Below, in pieces: positions 48,112 through 56,829 of a stretch of DNA of 64,000 nucleotides. Each line of letters starts with the position of its first letter. The stretch's first letter is position 1. This DNA is from a virus, in the IMG/VR virus record IMGVR_UViG_3300007546_000003, positions 1 to 64,000 of that record. One strand, written 5' to 3'. The notes beneath the pieces were generated by a model. The model had not been told where the DNA came from. It ran no database searches and saw nothing but the letters and a program-made list of their open reading frames with translations. A program made the position numbers and the translations under genes.

Positions 48112-48888
48112 ATGAGTAATCAAATCATACTCAAGAAATCATCTGTTGGAGCAAAAGTTCCAGTTGCAGGTGATTTGGCATACGGTGAATTGGCATTAAA
48201 CTATGCTGATGGTAAACTGTATTTCAAAAACTCTTCCAATGCAATTCAATCGTTCTCAAACGATTCGAATAATGCATCAAATGTTACCTTAACTGGTACA
48301 CAAACCCTAACAAACAAAACAATCGCTTTTGGTAGTAATACTATTAGTGGAACAACAGCACAGTTTAATACAGCATTAACTGATGGCGATTTTGCTACGT
48401 TAGCTGGCACTGAAACCCTAACAAATAAAACTTTAACATCTCCAAGTCTTAGTGGTACAGTTGCATTAACTTCTACTACGCTACTTTCTATTAATGGTAG
48501 TACTGGAAGTTCTGGACAATTCCTTGCACGTGGACCAACTGGTCTTACTTGGACAGCAGCACCCAGTCCAGCACTATCAACATTAAGTGATGTTGCGATT
48601 AGTGGACCAACAGCACAACAAGTTTTAACATATACAGGTTCCGCATGGATTAACGCTGATTCAAATGCAGTTGTTGCTTCTGCGGTTTTTGCCACTTCTC
48701 AATCAGATCTTGGATACGTCTATGATGGTAACGTAACTATCACAGAAGAGTTAGGTACAATTACTGAAATTGCCAACAGTATTTACGATTTGGGTGTACT
48801 AAGTTTTACAGGTATTATCTCATTAAACAACATAGACCAATCGATCAAATCAGATTATCTTGGTTACTCTATTATTTTCGGATTCTAA
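48112..48888 (+). CDS. Short tail fibre protein with Mtd-like N-terminal domain
   Basis: A 258-residue fibre. The N-terminal QIILKKSSVGAKVPVAGDLA followed by YGELALNYADGKLYFKNSSN is the small beta-domain used to attach many fibres (similar to the N-terminus of major tropism determinant proteins). A shaft of TLTGTQTLTNKTIAFGSN units and a C-terminal region DLGYVYDGNVTITEELGT onward follow. It shares the shaft repeat with the larger fibre upstream and may be a partner or alternative fibre. Confidence 0.75.
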   Translation: MSNQIILKKSSVGAKVPVAGDLAYGELALNYADGKLYFKNSSNAIQSFSNDSNNASNVTLTGTQTLTNKTIAFGSNTISGTTAQFNTALTDGDFATLAGTETLTNKTLTSPSLSGTVALTSTTLLSINGSTGSSGQFLARGPTGLTWTAAPSPALSTLSDVAISGPTAQQVLTYTGSAWINADSNAVVASAVFATSQSDLGYVYDGNVTITEELGTITEIANSIYDLGVLSFTGIISLNNIDQSIKSDYLGYSIIFGF

Positions 48889-48897
48889 GGATATACA

Positions 48898-51774
48898 ATG
48901 GCACGTCAGTTAATTGAAAAATACATCTTCTCTCCAAATGCAGCAGGATATGGTACAGTAAAATTTCCTGGTAAAGTTGATTTAACTCAACTTTTGATTA
49001 TTGCAAATAAAACTCAACAAACAAACGTCTATGCGATTGGTGACCCTACTAAGAATGGTACAATCGTATATGATCCAGATGATGTTACTTTTATGGGTAG
49101 CACAGCACAGTATTCTGAACAGGTTGGTGCAAGTACTGTAACATTCGCAGCTGATACTGCTTCAATGTTATCTACTGATAAAATTGCTATCTATACTGAT
49201 GCGCCAAAACAAATTGGTAACATCGTTCGTCCTTACGCATTCGGTGTTGATGCTATTGAACGCCAGAGGGTGGCAATGCCCCAAGCGTTAATTGACGCTG
49301 ACTTTGAGTATGGATTACAACCAACTAAATGGCAGAACTATTCTGACATTCGTGGTATTCCAGGTATTTACGAAAAACCTGGACTTGACTTGTTCATGAC
49401 TAACATTACTTCAGATGGTGGTAATCCATCTGTTATGACAGTTACATGTTCACAGGCGCATGGACTTTCTGTGGCTCAGCCAGTTATTATCTTCGGTACT
49501 GCTGGTGTATCAAATGCTGCTCGTGCTGAAGGTGCTTTCGTTGTAACAGCTGTGCCAACTTCTACTACCTTTACATTCTTTGCTAAAGGTATTGTTGGAA
49601 CTAATGGATCTTCTATTTGGAATCAGTCTACATATGCTCGTCGTGGTGGCTTTTATGCTGGTGCTGGTCTACCAATCACTGGATATGTTTCTAATGCAGC
49701 ATCTCCTTCTATCATTACTGTAACATGTTCTGCCAACCATGGTTTAGTGGCTGGTGCTCCAATCGTTAACATTGTTACTTCTTCTGGAGTATATCATGAC
49801 CTAATGGGTGGTAACTTCTTCGTTGAATCAGTTCCCACTGGAAATACATTTACATTTACTGCTCGAGTTGGTGGAGCAGTAGCAAATGCGTCTATCGTAG
49901 CTACAACATATACTCGTTCTGATGCTTATGTTCAACACAGACCATTCGATGGTGGTGTTAACATTGGTACATTCTTACCGTCTCATGGTGCATCTGTTTC
50001 TCGTCAAACTAAAAAATATATGCGTTACCAATCTGGTAAAGGTATGCTCTGGACTTCAGGTGTTCTGTTTAATCCAGTTATGAACTTAGACCAAATTTCT
50101 GCAGCAGCAACTTCTGTTGGTTCATTAATTACAGTATCCACTGAAATTGACCATGGTCTACAGGCTGGCGCAACTATTCAAATTGCTGGTGTTGTTACTT
50201 CTGGTTATAATGGTACATATGGTGTAGGAACTATTGTTAATGAATCGTCATTTACAGTTAATGCTATTCAGACTCTTGGTTCTACTTCTGCTGTTATTAC
50301 TAATCTACCACGTGTTACTGTTAAAAATTGGATTGGTGCTTCTACTCGATGCGGTCCATTTGATGATCAAAATGGATTATTCTGGGAATTTGATGGTCAA
50401 GAATTAGCAGTCGTTAAGAGATCTGCGACTTATCAGTTATCAGGATTCGTTGCTGTAACTGCTGGTTCACAATCTGTTGCTGGAACTAACTGTCGTTTTA
50501 CTCAACAATTAAAAGTTGGTGATTCTATCGTTATTCGTGGTATGACATATCGTGTTGGTTCTATTACTGATGATAACACTATGTCTATCAATCCAGAATA
50601 CCGTGGTGTTAATAATTCATCTGGTATTAAAATTGCTCACGTAATTGATACTCGCATTCCACAATCACAATTTAATTTTGATAAGATCGATGGTACTGGT
50701 ATCTCTGGTTACAATATTAACCTAAACAAAATGCAGATGTTGGGGATTTCATTCTCATGGTATGGTGCTGGTTTTATTGACTTTATAGTTCGTGGTGGTG
50801 ATGGTAATATGATTCAAGTTCATCGCATGAAACAGAATAACGTAAATGATGAAGCATATATGCGCACAGGTAATACTACTGTTCGTTATCAAGCGATTAA
50901 CGAATCTGCTAGAGATCGTTTGGCTGCAACTATGACAAACAGTCAAACAAGCATGACATTAGTAGATGCATCAAGATTTCCATCTACTGGTGGCATTGTA
51001 TTAGTTGATAGTGAATACATTTCATTTACTGGTAAAGCAGGTAATGTATTAACTGGACTAACTCGAGCAGCAACATTCTCTATGTTCGTTGGTGGATCTA
51101 CTAAAACATTCTCTGGTGGTGCAGCTGCAGTTCATGCTGTTGGTAATGGATTTAACTCAGTGACTCTTATTAGTTGCACTTGCTCTCCAATTATCAATCA
51201 CTGGGGTTCTTCATATATTATGGATGGTAACTTTGATACAGATCGTGGTTATTATTTTAACTACGCTGCAACTGGAATTGCATTAACATCTGGTCAAACT
51301 AAAACTGCATTCTTCTTAAGACTTGCACCGTCCGTATCAAACTCAATTGCTGGTCAATTTGGAGATCGAGATCTTATTAATCGTTCACAATTATTACTAC
51401 AGCAATTACAAATTCAATCAGATCAGTCAGTACAGGTTTACGGCATTTTAAATCCAGGTAATATTGATGCGTCATCATTAACTTGGACAGCGGTTAATAC
51501 TACTGCTCTTGGTTCTCAACCTTCGTTCGCTCAAGTTTCTACAAGTAGTTCAACTACTGCATCTCCAGGAGAACAAAACTTTAGTACGTTGGGTCAACCA
51601 GCTGGATTTGCGCAGATTGACTTATCAAACCTTAAAGAATTAACAAACTCAGCAATTGGTGGTTACTCAAATTATCCAGATGGTCCAGACGTCTTAGCAG
51701 TTGTTGTTAAAAATCTAACTACCAATACTGCTACTGCCAATATTAACCTATTCTGGTCAGAAGCACAAGCCTAA
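48898..51774 (+). CDS. Large conserved structural protein of aquatic T4-like phages
   Basis: A 958-residue protein. The N-terminal ARQLIEKYIFSPNAAGYGTV, KFPGKVDLTQLLIIANKTQQ and later MPQALIDADFEYGLQPTKWQ are a block I recognise from virion proteins of T4-like cyanophages. It includes three copies of a beta-repeat with the core HGL, for example TVTCSQAHGLSVAQPVIIFG and TVTCSANHGLVAGAPIV. The C-terminal part reads FGDRDLINRSQLLLQQLQIQ and DVLAVVVKNLTTNTATANIN. It probably is a peripheral baseplate or fibre-platform component; the T4 counterpart is not clear. Confidence 0.75.
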   Translation: MARQLIEKYIFSPNAAGYGTVKFPGKVDLTQLLIIANKTQQTNVYAIGDPTKNGTIVYDPDDVTFMGSTAQYSEQVGASTVTFAADTASMLSTDKIAIYTDAPKQIGNIVRPYAFGVDAIERQRVAMPQALIDADFEYGLQPTKWQNYSDIRGIPGIYEKPGLDLFMTNITSDGGNPSVMTVTCSQAHGLSVAQPVIIFGTAGVSNAARAEGAFVVTAVPTSTTFTFFAKGIVGTNGSSIWNQSTYARRGGFYAGAGLPITGYVSNAASPSIITVTCSANHGLVAGAPIVNIVTSSGVYHDLMGGNFFVESVPTGNTFTFTARVGGAVANASIVATTYTRSDAYVQHRPFDGGVNIGTFLPSHGASVSRQTKKYMRYQSGKGMLWTSGVLFNPVMNLDQISAAATSVGSLITVSTEIDHGLQAGATIQIAGVVTSGYNGTYGVGTIVNESSFTVNAIQTLGSTSAVITNLPRVTVKNWIGASTRCGPFDDQNGLFWEFDGQELAVVKRSATYQLSGFVAVTAGSQSVAGTNCRFTQQLKVGDSIVIRGMTYRVGSITDDNTMSINPEYRGVNNSSGIKIAHVIDTRIPQSQFNFDKIDGTGISGYNINLNKMQMLGISFSWYGAGFIDFIVRGGDGNMIQVHRMKQNNVNDEAYMRTGNTTVRYQAINESARDRLAATMTNSQTSMTLVDASRFPSTGGIVLVDSEYISFTGKAGNVLTGLTRAATFSMFVGGSTKTFSGGAAAVHAVGNGFNSVTLISCTCSPIINHWGSSYIMDGNFDTDRGYYFNYAATGIALTSGQTKTAFFLRLAPSVSNSIAGQFGDRDLINRSQLLLQQLQIQSDQSVQVYGILNPGNIDASSLTWTAVNTTALGSQPSFAQVSTSSSTTASPGEQNFSTLGQPAGFAQIDLSNLKELTNSAIGGYSNYPDGPDVLAVVVKNLTTNTATANINLFWSEAQA

Positions 51775-51777
51775 ATA
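51771..51777 (+). promoter_or_regulatory. Late-promoter-like CTAAATA
   Basis: CTAAATA overlaps the stop codon of the preceding gene and sits 20 nt before the fibre start at 51798; GAGGAAAAC between them provides the binding site. Confidence 0.5.
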
Positions 51778-51797
51778 TATCGAATTAGAGGAAAACT

Positions 51798-54197
51798 ATG
51801 TCAACACAAGTACAATTTAGACGAGGTACAACTACACAAAATAATGCGTTCACTGGAGCGCAGGGTGAATTGTCTGTTGACACCGATCTTAAAACGATTC
51901 GTCTACACGATGGAACTACCGCAGGTGGTGGTTCCACTATGCTTAATAACATCTCTGCACAAACTGCTTTAAATAAAACATTTAGTACTGGTTCTGTTTG
52001 GCAGGGTAATGCTGTTGGTTTAGGTTATGGTGGTACAGGTTCTGCTCTCAGCCCAGCAGCTGGTGCTGTTCTGTATTCTACTGCCAGTGGTCTTGCTCTT
52101 TCTGCAGCTGGTACTTCTGGTCAAATTCTAGTTTCTGGTGGTGCTGGTGCTCCGACATTCGTTGCTGCTTCTTCTATCGCAGCTGGTACTTCTACTACAG
52201 CTGCTACTGCTACTAACATCGCTGGCGGTTCTGCTGGTCAGTTAGTTATTCAAGCAGATACAAGTTTATCTACATTCATTACTGCTGGTGCATCAGGTAC
52301 ATTCTTGCGCTCTGCTGGTGCTGGTTATGCACCTACTTGGGCGACTGCAGACGTAACAATTGGTTCTACTGTTATTGCTCTGGGTAGTTCTTCTACTAGT
52401 TTAGCTGGTATGAATATTATTGCAGCTACTGGTACTAGCCATTGGACACTTCCAGTGGGTACAACTGGTAATCGTCCAGTTTCTCCTGCTGCTGGTATGG
52501 TTCGTTACAACTCTACAATCACTTCGTTCGAGGGTTATTCATCTGGTGCATGGTCTTCTCTTGGTGGTGTATCTTCTGTAGATAAGTTTACATACATTCA
52601 AGCAGAAACTTCTGCCAATGCTTCTAATGGTGATCTAGATTTCTTTGCTGAAGATGCAGCTGGCACTGCTGCCACTCAAGTTGGTCAGTGGAATAGAACT
52701 AACCTTAAAGATTATACTGGTACTTTAGTTGGAACACAAACTACTCAGAATGTCTTTAACGCTACTGCAACAACTGTTAATGCTTTTGGCGCAGCGACTA
52801 CACTTTCTCTTGGTGCTGCAAGTGGTACAGCGACTGTTAATAACTCAACAGTAACATTAGCCAATGCTACTGCTCTTAACATTAATGGTGCGTCTCCAGC
52901 AATTGCTACAACTAGTACTACTGCTTCCCTATTCAACTCAACAGTTACTACATTAAATATCGGTGGTGCAGCAACTACTATTTCTATAGGTGCTGCAACT
53001 GGCACACTAACAATCAATAATGCAAATACAGTTATTACTGGTAACTTAACTGTAAACGGCACAACTACAACAATTAACTCAACAGTAACTTCTGTTGATG
53101 ATATTGAATTTGAATTAGGTTCTGTTGCATCTCCAACTAATGTTACTGCCAATGGCGGTGGTATTCGTCTTAAAGGTACTACCGATAAGACTATTACTTG
53201 GGATAGCACTAATGCTAACTGGACTTCTAGTGAAAACTGGAATCTTGCTACTGGTAAGACATTTAAGATCAACAACGTATCAGTTCTAACTGCTAATGCT
53301 GTTCTTAATGATTCTACTCAAACATCTATTACTGTTGGTGGTTCTGCCACTGCGATTACTCTAGGTGCTAATAGTGGAACATTAACTATTGGTAACCCAA
53401 CTGTTGTTGGAACACAAACAACACAAAACTTATTTAATACAGTAGCAACTACTTTAAATATTGGTGGTGCATCGACTGCACTAAACTTAGGTGCATCTAC
53501 AGGTACAGCGACTATCGCTAACCAAACTGTTACATTAAGTAATGCCACTGCATTGAATTTGAATGGCGCTTCTCCTGTAATTGCTACAACTAGTACTACT
53601 GCTTCAGTTTTTAACTCATCAGTTACTACTCTCCATATTGGTAGTGCAGCAACTACACTAGCGATTGGTAATGCCACTTCTGCTACCTTGACTCTTCGTC
53701 CAGGAACTGTTGTTGGATCTAATACCACTCAGAACTTATATAATACAGTTGCCACTACTTTAAACTTAGGTGGTGCAGCAACTGCACTAAACTTAGGTGC
53801 ATCTACTGGTACTACAACAGTTAACAATGATTTAACAGTTGCCTCTGGTAAAAAGATAGTAATGACTAACATCTACGATATCGTAGCATTTAGTGGTTCA
53901 ACTTCTGGAACTGGTGCCACAGCAATAACTACTTTATCTTCTTCTGTGTATCGTTCTGGTAAAGTTGTACTGTCAATCACTAATGGTTCTGTTTATAGAA
54001 TTATGGAAATGTTGTTTATGCATGATGGTACTACTGTAACATTTAACGAAAACTACACAGTTGCCAATGAAATGCAAAGTGCAACTACTAATACTACATT
54101 TAGTGGATCTATCTCTGCTGGAACTTTAACGATCTTTGCTACTTGTTCTTCTGGAACTTCTGCAATAAAAGGTCAAGCAACTTTATTCAAGGTATAA
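51798..54197 (+). CDS. Large tail fibre protein with tandem beta-repeats
   Basis: A 799-residue fibre. The N-terminus VQFRRGTTTQNNAFTGAQGE, LSVDTDLKTIRLHDGTTAGG is the Mtd/hyaluronidase-like attachment domain. The shaft contains tandem units with the motifs TTQNLFNTVATTLNIGGAST and ALNLGASTGTATIANQTVTL, repeated at least four times. VTSVDDIEFELGSVASPTNV is a common fibre block. The C-terminal 100 residues (MEMLFMHDGTTVTFNENYTV) form a distinct compact domain, probably the tip. Coding strand is GC-poorer in repeats. Likely a receptor-binding fibre. Confidence 0.8.
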   Translation: MSTQVQFRRGTTTQNNAFTGAQGELSVDTDLKTIRLHDGTTAGGGSTMLNNISAQTALNKTFSTGSVWQGNAVGLGYGGTGSALSPAAGAVLYSTASGLALSAAGTSGQILVSGGAGAPTFVAASSIAAGTSTTAATATNIAGGSAGQLVIQADTSLSTFITAGASGTFLRSAGAGYAPTWATADVTIGSTVIALGSSSTSLAGMNIIAATGTSHWTLPVGTTGNRPVSPAAGMVRYNSTITSFEGYSSGAWSSLGGVSSVDKFTYIQAETSANASNGDLDFFAEDAAGTAATQVGQWNRTNLKDYTGTLVGTQTTQNVFNATATTVNAFGAATTLSLGAASGTATVNNSTVTLANATALNINGASPAIATTSTTASLFNSTVTTLNIGGAATTISIGAATGTLTINNANTVITGNLTVNGTTTTINSTVTSVDDIEFELGSVASPTNVTANGGGIRLKGTTDKTITWDSTNANWTSSENWNLATGKTFKINNVSVLTANAVLNDSTQTSITVGGSATAITLGANSGTLTIGNPTVVGTQTTQNLFNTVATTLNIGGASTALNLGASTGTATIANQTVTLSNATALNLNGASPVIATTSTTASVFNSSVTTLHIGSAATTLAIGNATSATLTLRPGTVVGSNTTQNLYNTVATTLNLGGAATALNLGASTGTTTVNNDLTVASGKKIVMTNIYDIVAFSGSTSGTGATAITTLSSSVYRSGKVVLSITNGSVYRIMEMLFMHDGTTVTFNENYTVANEMQSATTNTTFSGSISAGTLTIFATCSSGTSAIKGQATLFKV

Positions 54198-54200
54198 TAT

Positions 54201-55160
54201 ATGGCAATCCCAACAACTAGAGAAGGTTTAAAACAATACTGTCTCCGTGACTTGGGTGCACCTGTACTCGAAATTAACGTAGATGATGATCAACTAGAAG
54301 ATCGTATTGATGAATCGTTAGATTATTGGAGACAATATCACTATGATGGTATTGAAGAAATTTATTTAAAACAACTTATACGTGCTTCTGAGATCACTCT
54401 AACAGCTAGCGTGGCTGGTACATTTGATACTGGTGAAATAATTACAGGTGTTTCTTCTGGAGCAAAAGCAACAGTTTGTGTAGAATCTCAAAGAAAATCT
54501 AATGGAACATTACTATTAGTTAAAAAGGTCACTGGAACATTTACTGCAGGTGAAGCAATTACTGGTTCTGCTGGACATAATGCTACTCTTAGTTCTATCA
54601 CTCTAAGAGAGTACGATAACAAATACATAATTGTCCCAGATTATGTTTGGGGTATAACAGGTATTCTTAACATTGGGCAAGCATCTTCTTCTAAGAATAT
54701 GTTCGACTTGCAATACCAGTTGCGTTTAAATGACTTGTATGATTTAACTTCTACATCAATCATTTATTATACAACTGTGATGCAGCATTTAGACTTACTT
54801 GATTGGACTCTAAATGGTAAAGCAGATTTTAGATTCAATAGACTCCAAGATCGCATGTACTTAGACATTAACTGGGACTCAGATTTATTTCTTGGTGATT
54901 ACATAATCATTAAAGGATATCGTGCAATGGATCCTACCACTTGGTCTAAAGTTTGGAACGAGACTTGGCTAAAGAAATATACATCTGCATTGTTTAAGAA
55001 ACAATGGGGAACAAACCTTAAGAAATTCAAAGGTATTCAACTTCCAGGTGGAGTTGTTTTAGATGGCGATACACTATACCAAGAAGCAATTGCAGAAATA
55101 CAGATGTTAGAACAAGATTTAATTACCAAGTCTGCGCCACTAAACTTCATAATGGGCTAA
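54201..55160 (+). CDS. 13: gp13-like neck protein with inserted domain
   Basis: A 319-residue neck protein. T4-type gp13 features are TTREGLKQYCLRDLGAPVLE, INVDDDQLEDRIDESLDYWR, then NMFDLQYQLRLNDLYDLTST and HLDLLDWTLNGKADFRFNRL. A segment of about 70 residues (about 65-135) is inserted: VAGTFDTGEIITGVSSGAKA and GTFTAGEAITGSAGHNATLS, two copies of one beta-motif. gp13 and gp14 form the head-tail connector ring. The next gene starts 1 nt after its stop. Confidence 0.85.
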   Translation: MAIPTTREGLKQYCLRDLGAPVLEINVDDDQLEDRIDESLDYWRQYHYDGIEEIYLKQLIRASEITLTASVAGTFDTGEIITGVSSGAKATVCVESQRKSNGTLLLVKKVTGTFTAGEAITGSAGHNATLSSITLREYDNKYIIVPDYVWGITGILNIGQASSSKNMFDLQYQLRLNDLYDLTSTSIIYYTTVMQHLDLLDWTLNGKADFRFNRLQDRMYLDINWDSDLFLGDYIIIKGYRAMDPTTWSKVWNETWLKKYTSALFKKQWGTNLKKFKGIQLPGGVVLDGDTLYQEAIAEIQMLEQDLITKSAPLNFIMG

Positions 55161-55161
55161 A

Positions 55162-56091
55162 ATGTCAACAACAAATGTTTATTTCTCTCAGGGAACTAAA
55201 AACGAACAGTTCCTAATTGAGGATTTGATCATAGAATCGTTACGTATTTACGGTAACGAAGTTATGTACATCCCTAGAACTTTGGTTTCTAAGGATAATA
55301 TTCTTGGTGAAGATCGTCTCTCTCAATTTAAGTCTGCATTTCCTATTGAAATGTACTTCGAGAACGTAGACTCGTTTGCAGGACAAGGTGCTTTTATTCA
55401 GAAGTTTGGTTTAATGATTGAACAATCTGCCACTCTGGTATGCGCACGTAGAAGATGGGAACAGTTTGTTGGGCGCTATGGAGTAACTACAATTCCAAGT
55501 CGCCCAAACGAAGGTGATTTGATTTACTTCCCACTATCAAAGGGGTTGTTTGAAATCAAATTTGTTCAACATCAAGATCCATTTTATCAACTTGGTAAAC
55601 TTTATGTTTACAAACTGCAAATTGAATTGTTTCAATATGCTTCTGAGTTTATCGATACTGGTATACCTGCTGTAGATGCATTCGAATCTCTAAAATCATT
55701 CACAACTAATACTACCAGAAGTTCTCGTGGTGAGGTTGTTAGTATCACTATGACCAATCTTGGATCTGGATATACTTCTGTTCCGACAGTTTCATTTGTT
55801 AGTGGAAGTGGTTCTGGTGCTACTGCTACAGCAATTAGGGGAACCTCTGGAGCAAACCTTAATAAAATTACAGGTGTGACTATTACAAATGGTGGTACTG
55901 GTTATCAAAGTGCTCCAGTCGTACAATTTACTGGAGGTGGTGGAATTGGTGCTCAAGCAACTGCTACTATCGAGACTAATATAGACAAAGCAGCAGACTC
56001 TTTCGCTGACAATAATTCATTCAAGAAAGAATCTGTTAATGTTATTAATTTTGATGAATCAAATCCATTCGGTGAAATAAACAATGCTTAA
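55162..56091 (+). CDS. 14: gp14-like neck protein with GxGYT repeats
   Basis: A 309-residue protein of the gp14 type: VYFSQGTKNEQFLIEDLIIE, SLRIYGNEVMYIPRTLVSKD, then GYGVTTIPSRPNEGDLIYFP-like RYGVTTIPSRPNEGDLIYFP and YVYKLQIELFQYASEFIDTG. About residues 190-275 contain two GxGYT units (MTNLGSGYTSVPTVSFVSGS; ITNGGTGYQSAPVVQFTGGG) inserted before the conserved ending NVINFDESNPFGEINNA. It joins gp13 in the neck. The stop overlaps gp15 by 8 nt. Confidence 0.85.
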   Translation: MSTTNVYFSQGTKNEQFLIEDLIIESLRIYGNEVMYIPRTLVSKDNILGEDRLSQFKSAFPIEMYFENVDSFAGQGAFIQKFGLMIEQSATLVCARRRWEQFVGRYGVTTIPSRPNEGDLIYFPLSKGLFEIKFVQHQDPFYQLGKLYVYKLQIELFQYASEFIDTGIPAVDAFESLKSFTTNTTRSSRGEVVSITMTNLGSGYTSVPTVSFVSGSGSGATATAIRGTSGANLNKITGVTITNGGTGYQSAPVVQFTGGGGIGAQATATIETNIDKAADSFADNNSFKKESVNVINFDESNPFGEINNA

Positions 56092-56827
56092 CGATAACGT
56101 ATACTATCATGGAATAATTCGAAAAAGCATTGTTGCTTTTGGTCGTTTATTCAGCGACATCTATATTGATCGCAAACAAGGTGACTCTGTTACTGGAACT
56201 ACACTACAGCGTTTGCAGATTCCTCTTGCCTATGCACCAAAAGAAAAATGGTTAGTTAGAATTGATGGAGATCCAACTTTAGAAAATAACGTAAACACTG
56301 TTCTCCCAAGAATGTCTTTTGAGATCACTGGTTACAATTATGATGCTGCTCGTAAGACTAATCGTATGCAGCAGATTAAATCTGGTAATAGTCTTAACAA
56401 ATCAGTTATGTACACACCAGTCCCATACAACTTAGATATTTCTTTGTATGTGTTAACTAAAACACAAGAAGATGGTCTTCAAATTATCGAACAGATTCTC
56501 CCAACATTCACACCAGAGTATACATTAAGTGTTAATGCTGTGCCAGATATGGGTGTTGTTATTGATGTTCCCATTGTATTAAATTCTATTCAAGTACAAG
56601 ATGAATACGATGGCGATTTTCAAACTAGAAGATCAGTGGTTCATACATTAAATTTCCAAATGAAATTAAACCTATTTGGACCAATGTCAAATCAAGCAGT
56701 TATTGGTACTGTGTATGCCAATGTTGGTCAAAATGAAAACTTCGCAAATGCAAATAGAGTTTATACTGCAGAAGGTGATGTTACCACAGCTACTGTAACA
56801 ACAGAAGACTGGACTTCGAATTTCTAA
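56084..56827 (+). CDS. 15: gp15-like tail terminator / sheath stabiliser
   Basis: A 247-residue protein related to T4 gp15 (272 residues), which caps the tail tube and sheath. It reads NVYYHGIIRKSIVAFGRLFS, DIYIDRKQGDSVTGTTLQRL, QIPLAYAPKEKWLVRIDGDP and LPRMSFEITGYNYDAARKTN, all characteristic. Located after gp13 and gp14 and before gp17 as in T4 (with gp16 missing from this place). Confidence 0.9.
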   Translation: MLNDNVYYHGIIRKSIVAFGRLFSDIYIDRKQGDSVTGTTLQRLQIPLAYAPKEKWLVRIDGDPTLENNVNTVLPRMSFEITGYNYDAARKTNRMQQIKSGNSLNKSVMYTPVPYNLDISLYVLTKTQEDGLQIIEQILPTFTPEYTLSVNAVPDMGVVIDVPIVLNSIQVQDEYDGDFQTRRSVVHTLNFQMKLNLFGPMSNQAVIGTVYANVGQNENFANANRVYTAEGDVTTATVTTEDWTSNF

Positions 56828-56829
56828 AC

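Noticed and set aside
52745-53728. Long minus-strand open frames (176 and 136 codons) opposite a fibre gene
   Set aside because: They are antisense to a Thr/Ala/Gly repeat shaft, encode Val/Ala-rich low-complexity sequence and lack ribosome binding sites.
45378-54197. Repeat-rich DNA as a possible CRISPR or satellite array
   Set aside because: The repeats keep reading frame, vary at third positions and encode fibre-shaft motifs; there are no unique spacers.
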